DNA of 64,000 bases from Bacteroidota bacterium. GTDB lineage: Bacteria > Bacteroidota > Bacteroidia > Bacteroidales > Lentimicrobiaceae. The notes below the pieces were generated by a model. It saw nothing but the letters and a program-made list of their open reading frames with translations. It was not told where the DNA came from and ran no database searches. Positions 16,054-23,521 of this stretch are shown piece by piece. Location of the stretch: NCBI GenBank assembly GCA_023434665.1, contig JAEYSM010000062.1, positions 1 through 64,000 on the forward strand. Direction: 5' to 3'. The translations under genes and the position numbers were made by a program. The first letter of the stretch is position 1. Each line of letters begins with the position of its first letter.

Positions 16054-17475
16054 ATGGATAAAACAGAACCGATTCAACTTATTAAAGTTCCTTCGGGCAT
16101 TGAAGGCCTGGATAAAATAACACAAGGAGGTTTTCCCCAGGGCAGGCCTGTATTGGTCAGTGGCGGACCCGGGTGTGGCAAAACCTTAATGGGTATGCAA
16201 TTTTTGATAAATGGCATATCGGGATATAACGAACCCGGTGTACTGATGTCATTTGAAGAAACACCGGCCGACCTTGCCAAGAATGTAAGTTCAATGGGTA
16301 TTGACCTTGATAAACTTCAGAAGGAAGGAATGCTGAAGATTGATTATGTAAAGATCGACAGCTCAGAAATTGAAGAAACAGGAGAGTATGACCTTGAAGG
16401 ACTTTTTGTGAGACTGAATTATGCCATTGACACAATTGGAGCTAAAAGAGTAGTTCTGGATACTATTGAAGCATTATTCGGCGGCCTGAATGATCTGGGT
16501 ATTCTACGATCGGAACTACGCCGGTTATTTCAGTGGCTGAAAACTAAAGGGGTTACAGCTCTTATTACTGCTGAAAAAGGAAAAGACACATTCACTCGTC
16601 AAGGACTTGAAGAATATATCTCTGATTGTGTTATTTTATTAGACTTCAGAGTCATAAATGAGCTTGCAACCAGGAGACTTCGAGTGGTAAAATACAGAGG
16701 TTCCACCCATGGCACTAATGAATACCCTTTTCTCATTGACAATTCAGGTATTTCAGTTATGCCGGTTACCGACTTAAAACTTGATTACCCTTCAGTGGAG
16801 GAAGTCATATCTACAGGTTTACCAGCATTGGATGATCTGTTCTATAAGGGAGGCCTATACAGAGGATCAGGTACGCTAATTACCGGCAAAGCGGGAACCT
16901 CAAAAACAATTCTGGCATCATATTCTGCACTTGGAAGTTGTAAACGGAATGAGAAAGTTCTGTTCTTTTCTTTTGAAGAGTCACCAGGACAGATAGTTCG
17001 CAATTTGAAAAGTATAGGTGTGGATTTTCAACCGTATATTGATAGAGGACTTCTTGAAATACATTCATCACGTCCCTCACTGAATGGTCTGGAATTTCAT
17101 CTGTTTACTCTTATCAAGATAATAGAAGAATTAGAACCTAAAACAGTGATTGTTGACCCGATTACAAGTTTACTTAGTATCGGTTCACGAAATGAAGTGA
17201 GGACAATGATAATCCGTATGATTGATTTTTTGAAAAATAAACAGATAAATGCGGTTTTTACTTCACTTTCTGATAATCAAACAGATAACGTACTGTTAAG
17301 TACTATGGGAGAGGTTTCTTCTTTGGCGGACAATTGGATTCACTTAAAAAATGTCAATAAACATGACAATGAGCTTTGCCGTTCACTTGTAATTATAAAA
17401 AGCAGAGGAATGGGCTATTCTAACAAGGAGCAAAAATTCAAAATCACAAATAGTGGAATTGTGTTCGAAGATTAA
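16054..17475 (+). CDS. kaiC: KaiC-like double-domain ATPase/kinase
   Basis: 473 residues from ATG 16054; an in-frame TTG at 16012 would add 14. Two tandem RecA/KaiC domains, CI (about 10-240) and CII (about 250-473). Walker A motifs are G-G-P-G-C-G-K-T (37-44) and G-K-A-G-T-S-K-T (278-285); both catalytic Glu pairs are kept (F-E-E at 67-69 and 307-309). The segment E-V-S-S-L-A-D aligns with the cyanobacterial phosphosite stretch H-I-S-T-I-T-D, putting Ser422-Ser423 at the positions of S431/T432. The protein stops soon after the CII core, without the KaiA-binding tail. It heads an operon with two kaiB genes and a kinase. Known Kai proteins form a timekeeping ATPase ring; rhythmicity here is not shown. 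Confidence 0.9.
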   Translation: MDKTEPIQLIKVPSGIEGLDKITQGGFPQGRPVLVSGGPGCGKTLMGMQFLINGISGYNEPGVLMSFEETPADLAKNVSSMGIDLDKLQKEGMLKIDYVKIDSSEIEETGEYDLEGLFVRLNYAIDTIGAKRVVLDTIEALFGGLNDLGILRSELRRLFQWLKTKGVTALITAEKGKDTFTRQGLEEYISDCVILLDFRVINELATRRLRVVKYRGSTHGTNEYPFLIDNSGISVMPVTDLKLDYPSVEEVISTGLPALDDLFYKGGLYRGSGTLITGKAGTSKTILASYSALGSCKRNEKVLFFSFEESPGQIVRNLKSIGVDFQPYIDRGLLEIHSSRPSLNGLEFHLFTLIKIIEELEPKTVIVDPITSLLSIGSRNEVRTMIIRMIDFLKNKQINAVFTSLSDNQTDNVLLSTMGEVSSLADNWIHLKNVNKHDNELCRSLVIIKSRGMGYSNKEQKFKITNSGIVFED

Positions 17476-17508
17476 TAAATTTTTACAATCAATACTAAAG
17501 TGTCACTG

Positions 17509-17805
17509 ATGACTAATGAGAACGAGGAAAAATGGGAATTAAGGTTATACATTGCGGGTCAGACGCCCAAGTCGGTATCAGCTTTAAGTAACCTCACCAG
17601 ATACTGCAAGAAGCATCTTAATGGAAGATATAGTATTGAAATTATCGACCTGCTTAAGACGCCCCAGTTGGCCGAAGGTGACCAGATATTTGCCATTCCG
17701 ACTCTTGTCAGGAAAGTCCCTGAACCTATCAGGAAAATAATTGGTGATCTCTCTAATGAAGAGAAAGTGCTGGTAGGACTTAATATTCGCCCTTTAAAAG
17801 ATTGA
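17509..17805 (+). CDS. kaiB: KaiB-like protein, canonical type
   Basis: 98 residues from ATG 17509 (a GTG at 17500 would add three). It matches cyanobacterial KaiB through most of its length: [29 protein letters not shown], and [15 protein letters not shown]. KaiB binds the KaiC CI ring after a fold switch to a thioredoxin-like form. The glycine corresponding to Gly89 is kept (V-G-L-N), with Asn in place of Asp91. It lies 24 bases after kaiC and 3 bases before the second kaiB. Confidence 0.93.
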   Translation: MTNENEEKWELRLYIAGQTPKSVSALSNLTRYCKKHLNGRYSIEIIDLLKTPQLAEGDQIFAIPTLVRKVPEPIRKIIGDLSNEEKVLVGLNIRPLKD

Positions 17806-17808
17806 GAA

Positions 17809-18126
17809 ATGAGCGACAAAGAAAGCAATAGCGAATTCATTTATGATGGCGAACGGATAGTTTTGCATTTATATGTTGCAGGTATGTCGCAAAACTCTTT
17901 ATTGGCAATTGAAAACATTAAAAAAATTTGTGAGGAATATTTCACTGATTTCTTTGACCTCGAGATTGTTGATATATACAAACATCCTGAAAAACTTCAG
18001 GAACAACAGGTTTTATTCAGCCCCTCACTAATCAAGAAGTCACCACTTCCAAAAAAAGTACTTGTTGGAAACTTCTCAGATTCCACTAAGGTTATTAAAG
18101 CCCTGGGTATAACGATTAAAGAATGA
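17809..18126 (+). CDS. KaiB-like protein, divergent second copy
   Basis: 105 residues. The KaiB frame is clear (L-H-L-Y-V-A-G-M-S-Q-N-S at about 19-30, L-E-I-V-D-I-Y-K-H-P, then F-S-P-S-L-I-K-K-S-P-L-P) but the end differs: G-N-F-S-D replaces G-D-L-S-N, and the Gly89-Leu-Asp91 site of cyanobacterial KaiB reads Ala-Leu-Gly. The N-terminus is about 10 residues longer. It is 3 bases after the first kaiB and its stop overlaps the kinase start (ATGA). It may be a second KaiC partner or a link to the kinase, as the KaiB-like domain of SasA is in cyanobacteria. Confidence 0.88.
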   Translation: MSDKESNSEFIYDGERIVLHLYVAGMSQNSLLAIENIKKICEEYFTDFFDLEIVDIYKHPEKLQEQQVLFSPSLIKKSPLPKKVLVGNFSDSTKVIKALGITIKE

Positions 18127-19397
18127 CTATGGCCTTTACTATAAAGGAGCTAATAAAAAGAATTGAAGAGCTGGAGACCAAACTTCAGGAAACCGAGCAC
18201 CTCAAGGAAGCAATTCTTGCGGGTGAAGTGGATGCTTTTGCCATAAACCACAACAACAAATCAGAAATTTATACCCTTGAGAGTTCAGACTACGCTTACA
18301 GAGTATTAGTCGAGGAAAGTGTTGAAGGTGCATTGAATATAACTGAAGATGGATTAATTGTTTATACGAATCCCAGTTTTTACAAAATGATAGACTACTC
18401 CGATAGTGAGGTCCTGGGTGCAATGCTCACCGATTTTATAATTCCAGAATTCAAAACCGACTTCGAAAAAGCTTTAAAAGAAGCCAGAATAGGAAACTCA
18501 AAAATTGAAATTAATCTTAAAGGGAAACTTCGTGAGGTGCCTGTGTATTTATCGATGACTTCCTTAAGGCCTAAAATGAATACGCTGGGGGTAATTGTAA
18601 CTGATCTGACGGAGAAGAAAAAAAGTGATAAGGAGATTCTGGCTTATCAGAAGAAACTGGAAAGTAAGAATAAATCACTCGAAAAAATGAATAGTGAATT
18701 GCAGTCATTTGCTCATATATCAAGTCACGACCTTCAGGAACCACTCAGGAAAATACAGTTGATATCAAAAAGACTTCTGGAGGAAGAAATTAATAATATT
18801 TCAGTCAATGGGAAAGATCTGCTTTATCGTATGCATAAAGCGGTGAGTCGTATGCAAACAGTAATTGATGATCTCCTTGAACTCACAACTATCAATATTA
18901 ATAAAAGTAAACCCGAACTGATAGATCTACATGCAATAATTGAAGAACTCTCGGAAGAGTTCAGTGAAGAAATTTTAAGGAAAAATGCGGTTATAAACTG
19001 TCTATCAGAAACCTCAATCCGTATTGTGCCTATTCAGTTCCGTCAACTGCTTCATAATTTAATAAGTAATTCACTCAAATTCAATGACGGATCAAAACCT
19101 CTGATCATTGATATAAAATGTAAAAAGGTTAATAGCTCTGAAATAGACTTGCAAGGGCTTTTGCCAAACAGAGAGTATTGCCATTTATCGGTACAAGACA
19201 ACGGCATTGGTTTTGATCCGGAATACAAGGACAAGATATTTGGCTTATTTACCAGGTTACACGATAGATCAAGGTATAAAGGGACAGGAATAGGGCTGGC
19301 TATAGTAAAAAAGATCATTGATAACCACAAAGGTATGATAACCGCTGAAAGTGCTCTGGGAAAAGGAGCGCGATTCGATATCTTTTTACCGCATTAA
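18123..19397 (+). CDS. PAS-domain sensor histidine kinase of the Kai operon
   Basis: 424 residues, cytoplasmic (no membrane segment). A coiled N-terminus (5-35) leads to I-L-A-G-E-V-D-A-F at 31-39, then a PAS domain (about 55-165), a second coiled coil (165-195), the dimerisation/phosphoacceptor helix with H202 (I-S-S-H-D-L-Q-E-P-L), and an ATPase domain with the N box (H-N-L-I-S-N-S, 311-317), D-N-G-I-G-F (359-364) and G-T-G-I-G-L (387-392). It overlaps the second kaiB by 4 bases. No response regulator is adjacent. By position it is the likely output or input kinase of the Kai module, but it lacks the KaiB-like sensor domain of SasA. It converges on the exosortase gene with a 12-base overlap. 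Confidence 0.92.
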   Translation: MTMAFTIKELIKRIEELETKLQETEHLKEAILAGEVDAFAINHNNKSEIYTLESSDYAYRVLVEESVEGALNITEDGLIVYTNPSFYKMIDYSDSEVLGAMLTDFIIPEFKTDFEKALKEARIGNSKIEINLKGKLREVPVYLSMTSLRPKMNTLGVIVTDLTEKKKSDKEILAYQKKLESKNKSLEKMNSELQSFAHISSHDLQEPLRKIQLISKRLLEEEINNISVNGKDLLYRMHKAVSRMQTVIDDLLELTTININKSKPELIDLHAIIEELSEEFSEEILRKNAVINCLSETSIRIVPIQFRQLLHNLISNSLKFNDGSKPLIIDIKCKKVNSSEIDLQGLLPNREYCHLSVQDNGIGFDPEYKDKIFGLFTRLHDRSRYKGTGIGLAIVKKIIDNHKGMITAESALGKGARFDIFLPH

Positions 19398-19964
19398 TTT
19401 TTGGGAGTGTTTTCTGAATTTCTCCACCCAGATTACCCACATCAGAAAGATTACTCCATAAAACATGGTCTTGAAAATATAATCGTGTGCAAAGTCGAAA
19501 TAAACCGGCCAATATTTCAGGGTAATGCCAAGTCCGGTAATCCTAACGAGGTTTATAAAATGTATTACAATTATTCCGGCTGGTATGTACCATAGTTTAT
19601 GTCGCCATGACCCCGGATATAATAACATGAGAAATATCCAGTGTACCCATTGTTTAAGGCTTGTGCATCCCGGACTTACTTCAAGCCAGGTAAGTTCGCC
19701 CGATAGGCTGGTAATGTAATATGTTTGCCCGACAATGTAATGCTTTACTTTGAGTAAGTTAAGCATATGCTGACCCTGATTAAAAAGCATATTGCTTGCT
19801 TTAATGAAAAGAGATTCAACGGCAGAAGCAAGAGGATAAAAGTGGGCATTTGACCACCATATATACAAATAGTGAATGGTAAACAGAATGACAGCAAAAA
19901 TCAGCAATTCACGTACAGCATGTAAACGTTTGTCTTTTGACAACCTTTTTATAATTTCAATCAT
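19386..19964 (-). CDS. Exosortase/archaeosortase-family membrane protein
   Basis: 192 residues from ATG 19964; a longer reading to 20024 would run 68 bases into the upstream gene. Five or six hydrophobic segments. The exosortase catalytic triad is present in order and context: Cys100 (S-P-G-C-T-S-L), Arg141 (N-L-V-R-I-T-G-L-G) and His160 (F-A-H-D-Y-I-F). These integral-membrane transpeptidase-like enzymes process C-terminal sorting signals (PEP-CTERM type). It overlaps the FemAB/GNAT-like gene upstream by 8 bases, so the two are probably made together. I saw no obvious target protein with a matching C-terminal tag in the window. Confidence 0.82.
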   Translation of the reverse strand: MIEIIKRLSKDKRLHAVRELLIFAVILFTIHYLYIWWSNAHFYPLASAVESLFIKASNMLFNQGQHMLNLLKVKHYIVGQTYYITSLSGELTWLEVSPGCTSLKQWVHWIFLMLLYPGSWRHKLWYIPAGIIVIHFINLVRITGLGITLKYWPVYFDFAHDYIFKTMFYGVIFLMWVIWVEKFRKHSQKLMR

Positions 19965-21093
19965 TTGCCTGCCGGTATTTAGGAAAGAAATTATTATTCG
20001 ATTTATAACCTGACTGAGGTTCAAAAATCAGATGACTGTTATGCCTCAATTTATCTGAACCGGATAATAAACGGCGATAATTCTCAGTATTATGGATGAA
20101 TTGGAGGCAGGCAAAATTGTGTCTGTCGCGGGCAAAACCCTGTTTAAAGCGGTAAACACCATCCTGGTTAACAGCACCTAGTCCTCCTCCAAAATGGAAC
20201 ACATTAGCATTTCTTGAGATCCCTTCTCTGATTGCAGCTTCCATCATTAGTTTTGAAGGACTGGCTACGACTGCATCATCTACAGTCGCACCAAGATGAT
20301 ATTGCATGATGCCATTATAAATAGTAAACAGACCTCCACTTTCAAATTGACCTTCAGCAGATACGACACTCACAAAAACAAGTTTTTCACCCGTGATATC
20401 GATAAACTTTCTGAAATAATGCTCCGGGAAAAAATAGTAGGAACGTGCATTTCGTCGGTGCATGGTCTGATAGTAAGCATCAATAAAATCCTGAATATAA
20501 CCGGTGTCATTAATAATGGTGCGATAACCTGACAAATGAAGTTTACGAAGATTACGACGATGGTTATTAGAAAATGGTAATATATAATCTTCCTGTTCTG
20601 TATTTGCATTTAATTTAAAACCTGAAAGGTCAAGACTTACAGTATGGCCAAGTACTGAATGTCGGATTGAAGGCATATTACGGTTGTCCTGTAGGAGATG
20701 CTCAGCTGTTGCTTCAGATAAATGCAGATCCCAATTATTCAAAAATGGATTCAGACGGATAAAAGTACTTACGTAACCGGCCTGTGTGGCTTCTCTGTTA
20801 AATTCTTCGAGAAGTTTTGACAGCTTTTCAACCGGCATATAATCACAAAGAATTCCCGGATAACCATAAGGACTTATGAGGTCATATAATTCGTCGGATT
20901 CAGGTATCCATCTGGCCACAAGGGGAATAAGCACCTCATTTGAAATGGAGACATCCGAAGGAACCCAACCTAATGCAAAGCCACCGCAAATTTCGGCTTC
21001 AAGTTCTGCATATTCAGGCAAATGATAGAAATCGTATGACTTTCTGATTAAGATTGATTTCCAGATATCCGAGGAAGGCTCAATAAACGGCAT
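19957..21093 (-). CDS. FemAB/GNAT-like acyl- or aminoacyl-transferase
   Basis: 378 residues, no signal peptide. Two GNAT-like halves: the second has S-N-N-H-R-R-N-L-R-K near residue 180, R-R-N-A near 221 and the closing H-F-G-G-G-L-G ... Y-R-F-K-Q-G-F-A block typical of FemAB/BioF2-like transferases. Members add amino acids to peptidoglycan bridges or acylate cell-surface polymers. A FemAB-like protein is also a common companion of exosortase systems, so its 8-base overlap with the exosortase gene supports a joint cell-surface role. Substrate unknown. Confidence 0.75.
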   Translation of the reverse strand: MPFIEPSSDIWKSILIRKSYDFYHLPEYAELEAEICGGFALGWVPSDVSISNEVLIPLVARWIPESDELYDLISPYGYPGILCDYMPVEKLSKLLEEFNREATQAGYVSTFIRLNPFLNNWDLHLSEATAEHLLQDNRNMPSIRHSVLGHTVSLDLSGFKLNANTEQEDYILPFSNNHRRNLRKLHLSGYRTIINDTGYIQDFIDAYYQTMHRRNARSYYFFPEHYFRKFIDITGEKLVFVSVVSAEGQFESGGLFTIYNGIMQYHLGATVDDAVVASPSKLMMEAAIREGISRNANVFHFGGGLGAVNQDGVYRFKQGFARDRHNFACLQFIHNTENYRRLLSGSDKLRHNSHLIFEPQSGYKSNNNFFPKYRQAND

Positions 21094-21174
21094 TATTAAC
21101 AGTAAAAATGTGCATTAAGTAATTGAGGGCAAAGCTAATAAAAATGTTTGGTCGTAATCTGCTGAGAAAAATAA

Positions 21175-21202
21175 AAAGGCTGCCCCATCATAAGCAGCCT
21201 TT
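21175..21202 (-). terminator. Rho-independent terminator of the 21240-21731 gene
   Basis: AAAGGCTGC (21175-21183) pairs with GCAGCCTTT (21194-21202); on the minus strand the stem runs into a T-rich tract. It is 38 bases past the stop codon. Confidence 0.8.
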
Positions 21203-21239
21203 GTTTTGAAAAGAGAAATAACTTTTTTCTTAAACTTTT

Positions 21240-21731
21240 TTACTCAGTAATTTTTACCAGATGATCCTTGTATTCTTCAGGCAAGTCCTTTATATCTATA
21301 ATATTCAAAACCTGCTGGTTATTAGGAACAAGGTCTACATTAAGAACTCTTTCATCAATTTTCCACATTGCTCCGGTGGCCGGATCAATGATGAGCATTC
21401 CAAGAAATCCTCCAATTAAAAGATTACCGAAATACCATCCGTCGAGGCGGGCATTGATACTCACTGCTGACTGGTCGTAACCATCACTGAAAAAATAAAT
21501 AGTGTAACGCGCCGGAGAGAAAAATCCAGCTCCTGCTTTCAGTTTTAAAGTTGTGGGTGTTGTACCCATGAATACTGTAACTCCATGTTTATCAACAATT
21601 TCTACTTTAGATCCCGGAGGGTTGCAATTAATTGCCAGCGGATAGCTACTCGGAGTAAAAATAGTAGCACAATTAGGTAACAACAGGCTGAACATAACTG
21701 CTGTCAGAAATACTGTAAATGTTCTTCTCAT
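21240..21731 (-). CDS. Small lipoprotein with PEGA-like domain
   Basis: 163 residues. The signal ends L-L-L-P-N-C, giving Cys21 as lipidation site. Residues 30-100 look like a PEGA-type beta module (N-C-N-P-P-G-S-K-V-E-I ... G-T-T-P-T-T-L-K-L-K-A-G). A glycine-rich hydrophobic stretch follows (Y-F-G-N-L-L-I-G-G-F-L-G-M-L). Related short proteins occur widely in Bacteroidota without a tested function. It has its own promoter (TAACTTTG) and terminator, so it is transcribed alone. Confidence 0.7.
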   Translation of the reverse strand: MRRTFTVFLTAVMFSLLLPNCATIFTPSSYPLAINCNPPGSKVEIVDKHGVTVFMGTTPTTLKLKAGAGFFSPARYTIYFFSDGYDQSAVSINARLDGWYFGNLLIGGFLGMLIIDPATGAMWKIDERVLNVDLVPNNQQVLNIIDIKDLPEEYKDHLVKITE

Positions 21732-21781
21732 CTTGGTCGGGGTTGTTGGTTTATTAAGCTGTTTGGTTAAAATAATGATAG

Positions 21782-21811
21782 CAAAGTTAAAAGGTAATAT
21801 TTAAAATGCAA
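21782..21811 (-). promoter_or_regulatory. Bacteroidota promoter of the PEGA-like lipoprotein gene
   Basis: Minus strand TTG (21809-21811), 19-base spacer, TAACTTTG (21782-21789), about 50 bases before the ATG at 21731. Confidence 0.55.
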
Positions 21812-21855
21812 CAATTTATAATAAAAATTTCAATAACCAACTTTCCAAAATAAAA

Positions 21856-22230
21856 TTAGAATCTTGCTGCCATTATGCCCAGATATGTCGACAGTATTCC
21901 AAAAAAAACACTCAATCCCGTATAGAGTGCAAAAAGTATAAAATTCCGGTCCTGAATCATTACCACATTTTCACTTGCAAAAGCAGAAAATGTTGTGAAA
22001 CCACCGCAAAATCCAATTGTCAGAAAAATCCTCCAATCGGGATGAAGGAAATTGCTATGCTCTGATATTCCATAAACAAATCCTATGATCATACAACCAA
22101 TGATATTAACTGACAATGTTCCGACAGGGAAACCCGAGACGAAATAATTATGTATCATACGGGAGATTAGGAATCTGGATACACCTCCAACAAAGCTACC
22201 GGTACCTATTATAAAAATCATTTTCAACAT
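21856..22230 (-). CDS. crcB: Fluoride ion channel CrcB/FluC
   Basis: 124 residues, usual length, four membrane helices. Family motifs are visible: G-G-V-S-R-F near residue 15-20, G-T-L-x-V-N-I-I-G-C near 42-51, and G-F-C-G-G-F-T-T-F-S-A-F near 76-87, which carries the phenylalanine and Thr/Ser residues lining the fluoride path. It exports toxic fluoride as a dual-topology dimer. Single gene with its own promoter 18-25 bases upstream. No fluoride riboswitch is recognisable in the short leader. Confidence 0.95.
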   Translation of the reverse strand: MLKMIFIIGTGSFVGGVSRFLISRMIHNYFVSGFPVGTLSVNIIGCMIIGFVYGISEHSNFLHPDWRIFLTIGFCGGFTTFSAFASENVVMIQDRNFILFALYTGLSVFFGILSTYLGIMAARF

Positions 22231-22253
22231 TTCTGAACGATTTTAAGCGGGAG

Positions 22254-22282
22254 CAAAAGTAGGTATTTAATTCATTAAACAA
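22254..22282 (-). promoter_or_regulatory. Bacteroidota promoter of crcB
   Basis: Minus strand TTG (22280-22282), 18-base spacer, TACTTTTG (22254-22261), a full match to TAnnTTTG, 23 bases before the crcB ATG at 22230. The leader is too short to hold a fluoride riboswitch. Confidence 0.55.
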
Positions 22283-22307
22283 GGTTGCTATATGTGCTGT
22301 TAGTCCT

Positions 22308-23405
22308 ATGTACTTAAATATCAACACTATGAGCATGAGACAGGTAGTCAACAGGATGATCAATTTTAAAGGAAAATGCTGCATCTCGATAGCAATGAAA
22401 ACCCATCGTACCCGCCCGGATTTCGAAAGAGACCCAATACAGCTAAAAAACTTAATAAAAGTGGCAGAGGAGGCAGTTTATGAAAAATTCGACAAGCGTT
22501 TTGCCGCTGATGTTATTGAATCTTTGAAAAAGCTTGCAGAACAAGTTGATCATGGAAATAATCTCGACAGTCTGATGCTTTTTGTAAACGAGAACTTTGC
22601 TGAAGGGGTAAAACTTGAAATTCCTGTACAGGATAAAGTAGTTGTTGCTGAGAATTTTCTGATAAGGGATTTATTGTATGCCCAGAAGTTGCAATACCGC
22701 TATTTTATACTGGTACTGGGCAAAGAAGAATCAAGATTATTGGAAGCAATAAACAACAGATTACACAAAGAATATAAAGATCCTTTCCCTATTGTTAATA
22801 CAAGATGGGTTCCGGAGAATGCAAAAGAGGCTTCAAAGGGCAACCGCGCTGAAAACCTGCTGAACGAATACTTTAATGTTGTGGATAAACAATTAAACGT
22901 CATAGTTCAACAAGAAGATTATCCCGTAATTGTAGCAACTGAAGCTTCCAACTTCCCTTATTATCAAAAGATGGCTGACAATCCGGGCAATATCATAGGA
23001 CATTTACCCTTGAGCCTGGTACCCAAAGATGCTCAAAAAATTGTAACATTAACTTGGGAACAGGTAACCTCACAAATTGTGACTGACATGAAAGTGGAGT
23101 CTCTTAAGCGGCTTGAACTTGCCAGAAGCAGCAAGAACTGGTTAACTGCCATTAATGAAGTTTATCAGGCAATAATCGAAGGCCGCGGTCAAACTTTATT
23201 CGTTAAGACCGATTATCATCCTGATTATATTCTTGAAAAGGGAGCGTTTGTTCCGATGCCACAGAATGACAAACTGAATTACCGTGTAATTGATCCGGTT
23301 GATACCATTATAAGAGAGTTGATTAGTCGCAGTGGTGAGTTAATCATAATTCCCCACGATACAGATACTGATTTTGAGGAAATGGCATTAATAACACGTT
23401 ATTAA
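22308..23405 (+). CDS. baeRF/Balon-like eRF1-related protein (putative ribosome hibernation factor)
   Basis: 365 residues; in-frame ATGs at 22308, 22329 and 22335 make the exact start uncertain. The opening of the domain (G-K-C-C-I-S-I-A-M-K-T-H-R-T), the charged helix that follows, and a C-terminal V-D-T-I-I-R-E-L-I-S ... G-E-L-I-I-I-P-H block resemble bacterial homologues of archaeo-eukaryotic release factor eRF1. One member of this group, Balon, binds the ribosomal A site in stressed cells. No GGQ motif is seen, so peptide release is unlikely. Assignment rests on remembered family features; confidence in the superfamily is moderate and in the function lower. It ends at a strong terminator. 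Confidence 0.6.
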   Translation: MYLNINTMSMRQVVNRMINFKGKCCISIAMKTHRTRPDFERDPIQLKNLIKVAEEAVYEKFDKRFAADVIESLKKLAEQVDHGNNLDSLMLFVNENFAEGVKLEIPVQDKVVVAENFLIRDLLYAQKLQYRYFILVLGKEESRLLEAINNRLHKEYKDPFPIVNTRWVPENAKEASKGNRAENLLNEYFNVVDKQLNVIVQQEDYPVIVATEASNFPYYQKMADNPGNIIGHLPLSLVPKDAQKIVTLTWEQVTSQIVTDMKVESLKRLELARSSKNWLTAINEVYQAIIEGRGQTLFVKTDYHPDYILEKGAFVPMPQNDKLNYRVIDPVDTIIRELISRSGELIIIPHDTDTDFEEMALITRY

Positions 23406-23411
23406 TTGAAG

Positions 23412-23431
23412 GAAGGGGCGGAAGCCCCTTC
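23412..23431 (+). terminator. Terminator after the baeRF-like gene
   Basis: Perfect 8-base stem GAAGGGGC/GCCCCTTC with a GGAA tetraloop, 6 bases past the stop, followed by a T-containing run. Confidence 0.75.
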
Positions 23432-23521
23432 TTTCATCCTTTTGGTTGCTTTCCCGGAAAAAAAACAAAAGTCAAGATTTGTAAGATAAAATGCTGTTAA
23501 TTTGATATATACTTCCAGGAA

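Noticed and set aside
19965..20024. Longer exosortase start at 20024
   Set aside because: It would overlap the upstream gene by 68 bases and add a non-membrane extension; ATG 19964 gives the usual 8-base overlap.
22231..22307. Fluoride riboswitch ahead of crcB
   Set aside because: The predicted leader is under 20 bases and no riboswitch core sequence is visible.
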